A stretch of DNA of 64,000 nt from positions 62,001 through 126,000 of the forward strand of contig JABZFM010000006.1 in the NCBI GenBank assembly GCA_014237465.1. Direction: 5' to 3'. Every line of letters starts with the position of its first letter. Positions within the stretch are counted from its first letter, which is position 1. This document shows positions 25,441-34,860 of the stretch, one piece after another. The notes beneath the pieces were generated by a model. That model searched no databases. It saw only the letters and a program-made list of their open reading frames with translations, and had not been told where the DNA came from. Made by a program: the position numbers and the translations under genes. The DNA comes from Desulfobacteraceae bacterium (GTDB lineage Bacteria > Desulfobacterota > Desulfobacteria > Desulfobacterales > Desulfosalsimonadaceae).

Positions 25441-25580
25441 GAATGTCGAATATCGAACAAGGAATTTCGAACCGCTGAAGTAAACTAAAATACATCAAAA
25501 TTCGATATTCCCGATGCGACATTCTGCGGTTCTTTTTTTTCAATCACCATTCGAAGTTCGATGTTCAATGTTCATCTTTT
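25441..25580. repeat. Palindromic repeat, family D copy 1 (GAATGTCGAA type)
   Basis: GAATGTCGAATATCGAACAAGG on the left pairs with TTCGATATTCCCGATGCGACATTC on the right, then TTCGAAGTTCGATGTTCAATGTTC. It lies between convergent genes. The same motif recurs at 32431-32645. Confidence 0.82.
25468..25540 (+). terminator. Terminator-like hairpin inside family D repeat
   Basis: CGAACCGC pairs with GCGGTTC across a long loop that contains a second pairing (TTCGAT...). T8 follows at 25533-25540. It would end the aldolase/Nudix/DVU0524-like transcript. Confidence 0.4.
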
Positions 25581-25586
25581 CAGCGC

Positions 25587-26366
25587 CTACCATGTGGATC
25601 TTATTTTAACCCCCTGGTCATCGAGATATGTTTTGATTTTCGGAATCGTGTAGGTGCCGTAATGCACCATGGATGCAATCAATGCCGCATCCGCTTTTCC
25701 CTGCGTTAAAACATCGCGCAAATGAACCGGTTGTCCGGCGCCGCCGGAAGCGATCACCGGTATATCAACACGGCTTGAAATCAATTCGGTCAATATCAAT
25801 TCATAACCGTCTTTTGTACCGTCGGCGTCAATTGAATTCAAACAGATTTCTCCGGCGCCCAGGGCCTGACCTTTGAGTGCCCAGGCAAGCGCATCCATCC
25901 CCATATATTTTCTACCGCCGTTGATGACAATTTCATATCCGGACGGAATTTTTTCACTTTTTCCGACATGTTTGACATCCATGCCCAGAACAATGCACTG
26001 GCTTCCAAAGGCGGCCGCGCCATGGGAAATAATTTCCGGATTTCTGACAGCCGCCGAATTGACACTGACTTTTTCAGCCCCTGCCAGCAGGACATCCCGC
26101 ATATCTTCAATGGTACGGATCCCGCCGCCCACTGAAAACGGAATAAAAATGGTCTCCGCCACTTTTCGCACCACGTCAATCATGATGTCCCGTTTTTCAT
26201 GGGAAGCGGTGATATCATAAAATACGATTTCATCCGCCCCGGCCTCATAATACATTAATGCCATTTCAACCGGATCACCAATATCGACATTATTTTCAAA
26301 TTTAATGCCTTTGGTGGTCCGACCTTCCCGGACATCCAGGCAGGGTATAATTCGTTTACTTAACAT
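25587..26366 (-). CDS. hisF: Imidazole glycerol phosphate synthase cyclase subunit HisF
   Basis: The product is 259 residues. [20 protein letters not shown] is the HisF N-terminus. The two catalytic Asp are in CLDV (Asp11) and [12 protein letters not shown]. Phosphate loops are [13 protein letters not shown] and VIASGGAG. With HisH it makes imidazole glycerol phosphate and AICAR from PRFAR in histidine synthesis. I use the ATG at 26366; an in-frame TTG at 26375 would add three residues. It overlaps the end of hisH by seven bases. Confidence 0.95.
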   Translation of the reverse strand: MLSKRIIPCLDVREGRTTKGIKFENNVDIGDPVEMALMYYEAGADEIVFYDITASHEKRDIMIDVVRKVAETIFIPFSVGGGIRTIEDMRDVLLAGAEKVSVNSAAVRNPEIISHGAAAFGSQCIVLGMDVKHVGKSEKIPSGYEIVINGGRKYMGMDALAWALKGQALGAGEICLNSIDADGTKDGYELILTELISSRVDIPVIASGGAGQPVHLRDVLTQGKADAALIASMVHYGTYTIPKIKTYLDDQGVKIRSTW

Positions 26367-26989
26367 GGCTCCCAACTGCTGAAATTTTTTAATATGGTCA
26401 ACCCGGGATTTCCGCTTTTTTCAGGATGAAACTGAGTTGCGACAATGTTGTTCATGCCGATGATGGAAGGAAACTCAATTACATAATCCGTGGTGGCAAT
26501 CACCTGGCTCAAATTATCCGGCAAGGGGTAATACCCGTGCACAAAATAAAATTCATCATTTTCTTTCAGACCGGCAAATACCGGATGGTCTGCTTTCAAA
26601 GCAATGCGATTCCATCCCATGTGCGGGATTTTCAATCCTTTAATCCCCTTTGATTGAAAGATTTCAGAAAATGCCCGCACCGACCCGTCAATAATTCCTA
26701 AGCATTTGGCCTGATTTTCCCGGCTTTCCTGTAAAATAATCTGCGTGCCCAGGCATATGCCCAGTACCGGTTTTCCGCTTTCAACCGCTTGCCTTATGGC
26801 GTCATCAAGACCTAAGCGGATCAAGCTTTTCATGGCTGATCCGGCGGCCCCGACCCCCGGAAAAATAATCCGTTCCGCCGATTCTATTAATTTGATGTCA
26901 TTTGTAATGACATTTTCAACATTGATATGGAAAAGCGCCCGCGACACACTGGTCAAATTCCCGGCATCGTAATCGATTATTGCAATCAT
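26360..26989 (-). CDS. hisH: Imidazole glycerol phosphate synthase glutaminase subunit HisH
   Basis: The product is 209 residues. The class I amidotransferase triad is visible: nucleophile Cys in [10 protein letters not shown] (~residue 79), and His/Glu in [13 protein letters not shown] (~190). [14 protein letters not shown] is the oxyanion region. It supplies ammonia to HisF. Other his genes are not in the window. Its start overlaps the cvpA stop by four bases, and it is followed by hisF with overlap. Confidence 0.95.
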   Translation of the reverse strand: MIAIIDYDAGNLTSVSRALFHINVENVITNDIKLIESAERIIFPGVGAAGSAMKSLIRLGLDDAIRQAVESGKPVLGICLGTQIILQESRENQAKCLGIIDGSVRAFSEIFQSKGIKGLKIPHMGWNRIALKADHPVFAGLKENDEFYFVHGYYPLPDNLSQVIATTDYVIEFPSIIGMNNIVATQFHPEKSGNPGLTILKNFSSWEPC

Positions 26990-27513
26990 TTCCGGTTCCA
27001 GTCCTTTTTCAGCTCAGATAATTTTTTGTGATACGAATCCCGGACATCTTTCGGGACCACACGGATGATCCCCTTGGCAAGAATATTTATCTGCGGTGCC
27101 AGTTTCGAGGCACTGACAACGGAGACGCCCCCGGCGGGAAGAAATGTAATCAAAAGAATATAGGCAAATGACACAACTAAAATGGCCTTTAATGCGCCGA
27201 AAACACCGCCGAAAATCCGGTCAACAACCCCTAGCAGGACCAGCTTTATAACAAACCGGATCAAAATCCCGATCAGCGCAATAATAAAAAACACGCAGCA
27301 GAAAAGAAGAAGGAAGCTTGTGATTTTAAGATACGCCGGTTCTGTGATCCATTTTGAAAACATAGGGGAAACCACGCCGTGATATGAATACGCCACATAA
27401 AAACCGGCCGCCAGACCGACAATTGACGACACTTCCTTGATTAATCCTCTGAAAATTCCCCGGATAATACAATACCCCAGAACTACAATGATCGCCATAT
27501 CAAAAGGATTCAT
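26986..27513 (-). CDS. cvpA: CvpA family membrane protein
   Basis: The product is 175 residues with four hydrophobic helices: FDMAIIVVLGYCIIRG, VGLAAGFYVAYSY, FLLLFCCVFFIIALIGILIRFVIKLVLLG and AILVVSFAYILLITFLP. It also carries the family's GxxRGxxKEVSSIVGLAAG region near residue 20. CvpA-type proteins are linked to colicin V production and envelope stress; no mechanism is settled. It is the first gene of a cvpA-hisH-hisF unit with four-base coupling. Confidence 0.82.
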   Translation of the reverse strand: MNPFDMAIIVVLGYCIIRGIFRGLIKEVSSIVGLAAGFYVAYSYHGVVSPMFSKWITEPAYLKITSFLLLFCCVFFIIALIGILIRFVIKLVLLGVVDRIFGGVFGALKAILVVSFAYILLITFLPAGGVSVVSASKLAPQINILAKGIIRVVPKDVRDSYHKKLSELKKDWNRK

Positions 27514-27529
27514 AACTTTCCATTCAGTA

Positions 27530-27825
27530 CACTATTATTTAATGACAGCATCGCCACCAAAGCATTAGCCCATTTAAAATACTGAAAAATAATGATTTAT
27601 ACAACACCATGCCACGATCCGGAGATATAAATTGATATTGAATTCTCATTTGCTGTTTAAACCACGGGCATATTTAAAAAACTACAACTGTATCAGCAGG
27701 TTACATTACTCAAGCCCTAAATCCGCGTCAAGAAAATTCTTGTTTTTCTTTCTATATCTATTGTAAATTACTTTAATCAAAATTCATTAAACATTTTACG
27801 TATATAAAACGGACTGATTCTTGTA
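27530..27825. other. Divergent intergenic region cvpA/phoH
   Basis: About 300 bases with AT-rich sequence and no ORF that I support. It must hold promoters for both directions, but I see none matching consensus well. A small CAAGAAAATTCTTG palindrome followed by T-rich sequence lies near 27730. Confidence 0.4.
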
Positions 27826-28818
27826 ATGACGAACTATCAGGAACATGCCAGCGCGGAGCTGACTTTTTCAGATATCCATGTTGCCAATGAACTTTTCGGG
27901 GCACACAACTGCAATCTCAAACGCATTGCTGAAGCCACAGACGTCATCATTTCAGCCCGGGGAAACACCATTTCCATCAAAGGCGACACCATCTCGTCAG
28001 ATCTTGCCAAAAATATTCTCAGCCAGCTTTACGGCCTTATCAAAGGCGGATACCCAGTCTACGCAAAAGATGTTGAATATGCAACAAATGTTCTGAGTCG
28101 GGACAGCAGTGTTAATCTAAAAGATATTTTTTTTGACACCGTATATGTAACGTCAAAAAAAAGAACCATCACGCCCAAAAACCCCAATCAAAAAGAGTAT
28201 ATTGATGCGATCCGAAATTTCGATATTGCATTCGGTATCGGCCCGGCAGGCACCGGCAAAACCTATCTGGCCATGGCCATGGCTGTTGCGGCATTGGCAA
28301 AAAAAAAGGTCAGCCGCATTGTTCTTACCCGACCGGCAGTTGAAGCAGGCGAAACACTTGGTTTTCTGCCCGGCGATCTTGCGGAAAAAGTCAATCCGTA
28401 CTTAAGGCCTCTCTATGATGCCCTTCACGATATGATGAGTTTCGAAAAGGCATCCAATCTGATGCAGCAGGATGCGATTGAAGTCGCTCCCCTGGCGTTT
28501 ATGAGGGGCCGAACATTAAACGACTCATTCATTATTCTGGATGAAGCGCAAAACTCAACAACCGAGCAGATGAAAATGTTTCTCACCCGCATCGGTTTCA
28601 ATTCCAAAGCAGTCATCACCGGCGATATTACTCAGAGTGATCTTCCGAGCAACCGGCCATCCGGGCTTATCGAAGCTAAAGAACTACTTAATGGTATCGA
28701 CGGGATAAAATTTGTCTTTTTTACCAAGCACGATGTGGTCCGACACAAACTGGTCCAAAAAATTGTTAATGCATATGAATTGCATGAAAACAAACAAAGC
28801 AATCAAACGGTTACGTAA
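27826..28818 (+). CDS. PhoH-like ATPase
   Basis: The product is 330 residues. An N-terminal KH-like region (~20-90) precedes the PhoH ATPase domain with Walker A GPAGTGKTYLAMA (~140) and Walker B FIILDEAQN (~237), plus TRPAVEAGETLGFLPGDL and ITGDITQSDLP. The family is P-loop NTPase linked to RNA metabolism, usually encoded beside ybeY as here (phoH-pgpH-ybeY). No clear ribosome site precedes the ATG. Confidence 0.92.
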   Translation: MTNYQEHASAELTFSDIHVANELFGAHNCNLKRIAEATDVIISARGNTISIKGDTISSDLAKNILSQLYGLIKGGYPVYAKDVEYATNVLSRDSSVNLKDIFFDTVYVTSKKRTITPKNPNQKEYIDAIRNFDIAFGIGPAGTGKTYLAMAMAVAALAKKKVSRIVLTRPAVEAGETLGFLPGDLAEKVNPYLRPLYDALHDMMSFEKASNLMQQDAIEVAPLAFMRGRTLNDSFIILDEAQNSTTEQMKMFLTRIGFNSKAVITGDITQSDLPSNRPSGLIEAKELLNGIDGIKFVFFTKHDVVRHKLVQKIVNAYELHENKQSNQTVT

Positions 28819-28930
28819 CTCTATTGCATTAAGCGCATGCAGCTGATAGTCTGTTTAAATAGTGCCCGACACTAAATAACAATCGAATTTCATATAATTA
28901 AACAATAAACCCTATGTTTATCAAAACCCT

Positions 28931-31342
28931 ATGAATACGAAACCCAGTGACATCTCGCTAAAAAAAAGATTTTCTTCTAATTTCTGGATTTTATCCGGCA
29001 TACTCTTAACGGTAACGATCCTCTCAACACTGATTTTGTTCCCTACGCTGGTGGTGATGCACACACCATATAAACCGGGAGATATTGCCGATAAAAACAT
29101 CAAGGCAACCACGGATTTTTTTGTTGAAGATAAAAACGCAACGAGTCAACAACGGGAAATAGCCCGTAACAGTGTTTTAACTGTTTATGATTACGATAAA
29201 TCTTTATCAGAAAACCTAAAGCGAGAGATCAATACTGCGTTTGACCTGCCCAGATCCGTTTTTGAGCAACCGACCGCATCCAACGACAATACAGATTCAA
29301 AAGGGATTCATACGCTTGAAGCAAAAATCAAAAAACCGGCAGATATTCATAATGAGATTTTGGGTTTAAAACCGGAATTTGAAAAAACTATTGGAATTCC
29401 AGTGAATTACGGTGCTTATAAAATTCTGGAAAATGAAAAATTTTCAAAAAACATTTCAGATCTCATCACCAATATCTTATCAAGAATTTTAAGAAACGGC
29501 GTCGTCGCGAATAAAGACCTCCTGCTCAAGGGAAATGACAAAGGGATCGTATTAAAAACCATCGGTACTGATCCTGAAATGGTTGTCCGGAATTTAAAGC
29601 ATTTTTACGGACTTGATCAGGCCAAAACAATGGTGAGAATTATCGGCGAACCGATCCTCAAAGACATTGACTATACGGTTGTGAACCTGATCGTTGATTT
29701 TACCCAGCGACTCATACAGCCCAATATCACCCCCAACCGGAGCGAAACTGAAAAAAGAAGAAATGATGCGGAATCGCTCATCAATTCGACACTTTATAGA
29801 ATCCAGAGAGGCGAAATGATCCTCCGGGAAGGGGAACGGGTCACCCCTTTGCATTTATTGAAGCTCAACGCGTTAAAGGATCAGACAGGCAAAAAACAGG
29901 CGCTTGAAAAAGGCATCGGCACAGCGCTTATCATTTTTGCTTTGTTAACCATAACGTATCTGATACACTTGAAATACCAGCGGGAAATTCTGCATTATCA
30001 AAATAAAAATCTTTTTTTTATCAGCAGCGTTGTTATACTTTTTTTACTCATTTTACAGTTTTTCGCATCCCTGGCTCAGGCACTGGCTCCGGGAGCGCCT
30101 GTTACCATTTCCCCGGCGTCTATTTTTTACAGCATTCCCCTTGCTGCCGGTCCCATGATCATATGCCAGTTTCTCGGGTTTAACATCGCTTTTCCGTTTG
30201 CCATTGTTTTATCCCTGATATCGGCGATTATTTTTGAAAACAGCTATGAAATGTGCCTGTTCTTCCTGCTCAACGGAATCATGGGCGCCTATTGGGTTCA
30301 AAACTGCAAAGAACGCAAGGGTTTTATCCAGGCCGGTGTGAAGGTCGGTCTTTTAAATATACTGCTTGCGACGATCATTGATATTTATATGATCGATTTT
30401 TCAGGATTTAAGCTGCTGTGGGACTGGACCTTTGCATTTTCCGGCGGTATTATTGCCGGAATCATCACCGCCGGAATCACGCCATTGATGGAACTATCAT
30501 TCGGCTATACAACAGACAGCACACTCCAAGAACTGGCCAATCTGGACCAACCGCTGCTTCGACGCCTTATGCTGGAAGCCCCCGGGACCTATCACCATTC
30601 GGTTATTGTCGGGGCCCTGGTGGAGGCCGCGGCATCGGAAATCGGTGCCAATCCGTTGCTGGCAAAAGTCTGCGGATATTACCATGATATCGGCAAACTG
30701 AAAACCCCGCTGTATTTTATCGAAAACCAGAAAGACGGAAAAAATATTCACAATAAACTGGCGCCGTCCATGTCCTGTCTGATTCTGACATCCCATGTTA
30801 AAAACGGAATTGAGCTGGCCAGGGAAAAGAAAATCGGACAGGCCATTTTAGATGCCATCAACCAGCATCACGGCACGACGCTGATCAGTTTTTTCTACAA
30901 TAAAGCCAAACAGCAGGCAAAAGATGATCAGGTGGTGAATATTGATAATTTCAGATATCCGGGTCCGAAACCCCAGACCCGCGAAACCGCGCTCGTCATG
31001 CTGGCCGACGTGGTGGAAGCCGCATCCAGAACCCTTGAGCATCCCACGGCAGCAAGAATACAAGGGCTGGTGCAGCAACTCATCAATAAACTGTTTTCAG
31101 ACAATCAGCTGGATGAATGCCCGTTAACGCTCAAGGATCTGCATCATATCGCCCGGAGTTTCAACAAAATATTAAACGGAATATATCATCACCGGGTGGA
31201 GTATCCGGACAAACTAACCCCTGGTGAGCCAAAGGAAAAAAATGGGCATACTGATCGACAACAGACAGACACAGCACAGAATATCGACTCAGCAGATACG
31301 GAAAACAGCCCAAGCACTCTTAAACGCCTTGGGCAGTCCTGA
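28931..31342 (+). CDS. pgpH: PgpH-like 7TM-HD cyclic-di-AMP phosphodiesterase
   Basis: The product is 803 residues. One N-terminal helix (~18-38), an extracytoplasmic 7TMR-HDED-type domain (~50-310), seven helices (~335-530), then an HD domain. The HD domain shows YHHSVIVGALVEAAA, VCGYYHDIGKLKTP and AINQHHGT, giving the H...HD...H...H metal ligands. The family hydrolyses c-di-AMP; activity here is inferred. The charged C-terminal tail (~750-803) is encoded in sequence shared out of frame with the start of ybeY: the two genes overlap by 101 bases. Confidence 0.9.
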   Translation: MNTKPSDISLKKRFSSNFWILSGILLTVTILSTLILFPTLVVMHTPYKPGDIADKNIKATTDFFVEDKNATSQQREIARNSVLTVYDYDKSLSENLKREINTAFDLPRSVFEQPTASNDNTDSKGIHTLEAKIKKPADIHNEILGLKPEFEKTIGIPVNYGAYKILENEKFSKNISDLITNILSRILRNGVVANKDLLLKGNDKGIVLKTIGTDPEMVVRNLKHFYGLDQAKTMVRIIGEPILKDIDYTVVNLIVDFTQRLIQPNITPNRSETEKRRNDAESLINSTLYRIQRGEMILREGERVTPLHLLKLNALKDQTGKKQALEKGIGTALIIFALLTITYLIHLKYQREILHYQNKNLFFISSVVILFLLILQFFASLAQALAPGAPVTISPASIFYSIPLAAGPMIICQFLGFNIAFPFAIVLSLISAIIFENSYEMCLFFLLNGIMGAYWVQNCKERKGFIQAGVKVGLLNILLATIIDIYMIDFSGFKLLWDWTFAFSGGIIAGIITAGITPLMELSFGYTTDSTLQELANLDQPLLRRLMLEAPGTYHHSVIVGALVEAAASEIGANPLLAKVCGYYHDIGKLKTPLYFIENQKDGKNIHNKLAPSMSCLILTSHVKNGIELAREKKIGQAILDAINQHHGTTLISFFYNKAKQQAKDDQVVNIDNFRYPGPKPQTRETALVMLADVVEAASRTLEHPTAARIQGLVQQLINKLFSDNQLDECPLTLKDLHHIARSFNKILNGIYHHRVEYPDKLTPGEPKEKNGHTDRQQTDTAQNIDSADTENSPSTLKRLGQS

Positions 31343-31697
31343 CAGCGAACTTTCCATTCTGATCACTGACGATCCTGAAATTGCGCAGTTAAACCGGCAA
31401 TACAGACACCGCAAAGGCCCGACAAACGTGCTTGCCTTTCCCATGCATGAAGGAGACTATTCCGGCATCAGCCCGGAACTGCTGGGGGATGTGGTCATCT
31501 CCGCTGAGACTGTGGCGCGGGAAGGAAAAGAGCTGGGTTTTTCTTTTAAACAGCGGCTTGACTTTCTTCTGGTGCACGGCATTCTCCACCTTTTCGGCTA
31601 TGACCATGAAATCAGTGATGATGCAGCAATGAAAATGGATCAGAAAACCGAGGAATTGTATAAACTGATTAAAGATATCAACATAGAGGAAAAATAA
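31242..31697 (+). CDS. ybeY: Endoribonuclease YbeY
   Basis: The product is 151 residues. The metal-binding signature HGILHLFGYDHE (~residues 113-124) is intact, as is TNVLAFPMHEGD, with LGDVVISAETVAREG. YbeY matures 16S rRNA ends and acts in ribosome quality control. I use the ATG at 31242, with AAGGA seven bases upstream. An in-frame GTG at 31224 is an alternative. The first 34 codons lie inside the pgpH gene in another frame. pdxJ begins one base after the stop. Confidence 0.93.
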   Translation: MGILIDNRQTQHRISTQQIRKTAQALLNALGSPDSELSILITDDPEIAQLNRQYRHRKGPTNVLAFPMHEGDYSGISPELLGDVVISAETVAREGKELGFSFKQRLDFLLVHGILHLFGYDHEISDDAAMKMDQKTEELYKLIKDINIEEK

Positions 31698-31698
31698 A

Positions 31699-32418
31699 AT
31701 GGCAGGACTGGCAGTCAACGTTGACCATATCGCAACATTACGGCAGGCGCGCGGAATTAATTATCCGGACCCGGTGGCCGCCGCCGTACTGGCGGAACTT
31801 GCCGGGGCTGATGGAATCGTGGTGCATCTTCGCGAAGATCGCCGTCATATCCAGGACCGTGATGTCTATTTACTTCGAAAAACAGTTTTATCAAAGCTGA
31901 TTCTTGAAATGGCGGCAACCGATGAAATGATTAAAATTGCTTCAGATGTGAAACCGGATCTTGTCACACTGGTGCCGGAAAAAAGAGAAGAGCTGACAAC
32001 GGAAGGGGGACTCGATATTATCACCCACACAGCGACCGTTGAAAAAGCGATTTTCGCACTCCATGAACAGCAAATAAAGGTCAGCCTGTTTATTGACCCG
32101 GACACGGACCAGATTAAAAAATCCCGTGAAATCAATGCGGACATGATTGAAATCCATACCGGGACCTATTGCGACGCAACAGATCCTGCTGAAAAAGACG
32201 CGGCCTTTGCTGCCGTCATCGAAGCGGCGAAAAAAGCATTTCAGTTAAACCTGGGCGTCAACGCCGGTCACGGGCTATGCTATAATTCCATCAAAAGATT
32301 CAAGGGGTTAAAAGAAATCGATGAATTTTCAATCGGCCACAGCATTATTTCGAGGGCCGCCATGGTGGGCATGCAGCAGGCTGTCACGGACATGCTGACC
32401 TTAATCAAAGAATTATAA
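31699..32418 (+). CDS. pdxJ: Pyridoxine 5'-phosphate synthase PdxJ
   Basis: The product is 239 residues. AVNVDHIATLRQARGINYPDPV, HLREDRRHIQDRDV and VNAGHGLCYNSIK with FSIGHSIISRA are PdxJ signatures. The active-site Glu and His residues are in place. It condenses 1-deoxy-D-xylulose 5-phosphate with 3-amino-2-oxopropyl phosphate in pyridoxal phosphate synthesis. It starts one base after ybeY (AGAGG ribosome site inside ybeY) and is followed by a family D repeat. Confidence 0.96.
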   Translation: MAGLAVNVDHIATLRQARGINYPDPVAAAVLAELAGADGIVVHLREDRRHIQDRDVYLLRKTVLSKLILEMAATDEMIKIASDVKPDLVTLVPEKREELTTEGGLDIITHTATVEKAIFALHEQQIKVSLFIDPDTDQIKKSREINADMIEIHTGTYCDATDPAEKDAAFAAVIEAAKKAFQLNLGVNAGHGLCYNSIKRFKGLKEIDEFSIGHSIISRAAMVGMQQAVTDMLTLIKEL

Positions 32419-32430
32419 ATGTGAAAAAAC

Positions 32431-32645
32431 TGAACATCGAACGTCGAACATCAAAGATGGATGCAATACAAAAAAGTTACAAAACATAAAATGGATAATT
32501 TTTTTGAATGTCGAATGTCGAACAAGGAATAATGAATGTCGAAGGAATCAATTGATCTCGATTTTTGCCACGAGTATAGGTACTGCCAAACAAAATAAAA
32601 AGAAGAGTTCGTAATTCGACATTCCCTGTTCGACATTCGACATTA
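32431..32645. repeat. Palindromic repeat, family D copy 2 (GAATGTCGAA type)
   Basis: Contains GAACATCGAACGTCGAACATC, GAATGTCGAATGTCGAACAA and, inverted at the far end, TTCGACATTCCCTGTTCGAC followed by ATTCGACATT. The arms pair. It lies between pdxJ and nnrD/E. Confidence 0.83.
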
Positions 32646-32728
32646 AATTAGTATATTAAATAGCTAAATGCTAAATAGCACTATCTCAATCATACAACTT
32701 TTTTGAATTGCACCCTACAAGGAAAAAA

Positions 32729-34333
32729 ATGCATTTACTGACCGCCGATGAAATGAGGGAAATGGACCGACAGACCATTGAATCTTTTGGTCTGCCCGGA
32801 CGCGTTTTAATGGAAAACGCCGGGCGGGGGGCTGCCCGGGTGCTGATGAAAAAATACCCGGATCTTTCTTCCAAACGTGTTGCCATTGCCGCCGGACGCG
32901 GCAACAACGGCGGCGATGGTTTTGTGATTGCGCGGTATCTGGCCCATGCAGGGATTCATGTAACAGTTTACCTGTTATCGGAAAGCAGTCATCTTGCCGG
33001 AGATGCCGCGGACAATTTTAACCTGCTGGCCCCCCTGAATATAACGGTCAAAGAAATTACCAGTGAAGAAAATTTCAATCAGGTTAAAAGCGAAATGGCC
33101 CATCATCATATCTGGGTGGATGCCATTCTCGGTACGGGTTTAAATTCCGAAGTCAAAAGTTTTTTCAAGTCGGTTATCAATTATATCAACAGATTAAACC
33201 GACCGGTGCTTTCCGTGGATATCCCTTCCGGACTGCATACGGACTCCGGCAAGCCCTGCGGCACCTGTATAAGGGCAGATATCACCGCCACATTCGCATT
33301 TCCCAAAATCGGCCACATCCTGCTTCCGGGGGCTGTTTATTCCGGAGAACTGTATATTATCGACATCGGGATTCCGCCGCATATTGTTGAAAATGTGCCG
33401 CCCCAACATCACTTAATATCAAAAGATACGATAAAACAACTGATCAGGCCCCGTGCCTGTGATATTCACAAAGGTGGTACCGGGCATGTTTTAGTGATTG
33501 CCGGATCACCCGGAAAAACCGGGGCTGCTGTTCTTACAGCCATGTCCGCACTCCGAACCGGCGCAGGACTGGTCACTCTGGGCATTCCCAAAAGCCTAAA
33601 CCCGATCGTGGAATCCCAGGCTGTGGAAATCATGACGGTTCCTCTGCCGGAAACAGAAACGGGCATGCACAGTGATGAAACAATTGAAACGATCCTTGGG
33701 CTGCTTGAAGATAAAAAATGCCTGGCCCTAGGACCGGGTATGGGCACAGATACAAAAACAAAGCAGCTTGTGCATTTTTTAATAAAAGAATGCCCGGTTC
33801 CAATGGTCATCGATGCGGACGGATTAAATAACCTGGCGGAAAATCCGGATATTCTGCACAGCCGCAAATCCGAAATCATACTAACCCCGCATCCCGGTGA
33901 AATGGCTCGACTGGTAAACACAACCCCGAAGGATGTTCAAGAAAACCGTATGGCATTTGCAAAGGAATTTGCCACAAACTATAACGTTCACCTTGTCCTT
34001 AAAGGTGCCCGCACCCTGACCGCCCACCCGGACGGTCACATATGCATCAACCCCACCGGCAACCCGGGAATGGCATCCGCCGGCATGGGCGATGTGCTGA
34101 CCGGAATGATCGCCGGTTTTTTATCTCAGGGATATTCATCCCGGGCAGCGACACAACTGGCTGTTTATCTTCACGGCGATGCAGCAGACAAACTGGCCGC
34201 CCAAAAAGGACCTTACGGATACATTGCCTCAGATATCATGGACAAACTTCCGGAAGCCATCGGCGGGCTTTTCGCTCAAACCGCATTTCAATCACCGCAT
34301 GTTTACCGCCCCCTCCATATGGAACTTTTATGA
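32729..34333 (+). CDS. Bifunctional NAD(P)H-hydrate epimerase / ADP-dependent dehydratase
   Basis: The product is 534 residues. The N-terminal epimerase (NnrE/YjeF_N, ~1-215) has GRGNNGGDGFVIARYLA and VDAILGTGLNSEV. The C-terminal dehydratase (NnrD/carbohydrate-kinase-like, ~225-525) has VIAGSPGKTGAAVLTAMSA, LGPGMGTD, TPHPGEMARL and NPGMASAGMGDVLTGMIAG. Together they repair damaged NADHX and NADPHX. The ATG at 32729 has AAGG seven bases upstream; an in-frame start at 32708 lacks support. The stop overlaps the tsaE start (ATGA). Confidence 0.95.
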   Translation: MHLLTADEMREMDRQTIESFGLPGRVLMENAGRGAARVLMKKYPDLSSKRVAIAAGRGNNGGDGFVIARYLAHAGIHVTVYLLSESSHLAGDAADNFNLLAPLNITVKEITSEENFNQVKSEMAHHHIWVDAILGTGLNSEVKSFFKSVINYINRLNRPVLSVDIPSGLHTDSGKPCGTCIRADITATFAFPKIGHILLPGAVYSGELYIIDIGIPPHIVENVPPQHHLISKDTIKQLIRPRACDIHKGGTGHVLVIAGSPGKTGAAVLTAMSALRTGAGLVTLGIPKSLNPIVESQAVEIMTVPLPETETGMHSDETIETILGLLEDKKCLALGPGMGTDTKTKQLVHFLIKECPVPMVIDADGLNNLAENPDILHSRKSEIILTPHPGEMARLVNTTPKDVQENRMAFAKEFATNYNVHLVLKGARTLTAHPDGHICINPTGNPGMASAGMGDVLTGMIAGFLSQGYSSRAATQLAVYLHGDAADKLAAQKGPYGYIASDIMDKLPEAIGGLFAQTAFQSPHVYRPLHMELL

Positions 34334-34851
34334 CCTTTCACTCCAACGGACAACTGCCTGAATCCATTGAAATAACGACCTACTCACCGGAAAAAACCCG
34401 ATTACTCGGTGAAATCATCGGTCAAGGCATTGATCAAAAAATGACGATTTCCCTGTCCGGAGATCTGGGGGCGGGAAAAACGGTTTTTGTTCAGGGCCTT
34501 GCCAGGGGGTTGGACGTGCCTTCCGATTACACCATCACAAGCCCCACGTATACCCTGATCAACGAATACCCGGGGCGCCTGAAACTATTTCATGCCGACC
34601 TTTACCGGATATCCGGCGGAATATCGGGCGCCGCCGAGCTGTTTGATATCGGTTTTGAAGAAATTTATGAGGAAAACGGCGTTGTTGTGGTTGAATGGGC
34701 CGACCGGCTGGCCCCGGGGGAACTGAAAGAAGACCTGGCAATTTCAATCAGCACGGTTGATGATTTAACCCGAAAATTCATTTTATTTTTCTATGGACGA
34801 AAAAAACCAAATTTGATACAGCTCCTCAAAAAAACATTTGCAAAAACATAA
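34330..34851 (+). CDS. tsaE: tRNA threonylcarbamoyladenosine biosynthesis ATPase TsaE
   Basis: The product is 173 residues. Walker A SGDLGAGKTVFVQGLARGL (~residue 41), ITSPTYTLINEY and HADLYRI with VVVVEWADRL are TsaE hallmarks. It helps TsaB-TsaD to make t6A37 in tRNAs. The start is the ATG that overlaps the stop of the preceding NAD(P)HX repair gene by four bases, a widely conserved pairing. lysC follows after nine bases. Confidence 0.95.
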   Translation: MTFHSNGQLPESIEITTYSPEKTRLLGEIIGQGIDQKMTISLSGDLGAGKTVFVQGLARGLDVPSDYTITSPTYTLINEYPGRLKLFHADLYRISGGISGAAELFDIGFEEIYEENGVVVVEWADRLAPGELKEDLAISISTVDDLTRKFILFFYGRKKPNLIQLLKKTFAKT

Positions 34852-34860
34852 GGGGTAAAA

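Noticed and set aside
25587-26989. HisF/HisH as second copies for surface sugar amidation (WbpG partners)
   Set aside because: No WbpG-like gene is adjacent, and both sequences look canonical for histidine synthesis; the cvpA linkage gives no support for a sugar role.
34042-34329. Longer start for TsaE inside nnrD/E
   Set aside because: Out-of-frame reading of a strongly conserved dehydratase region; the overlapping ATG at 34330 is the family start.
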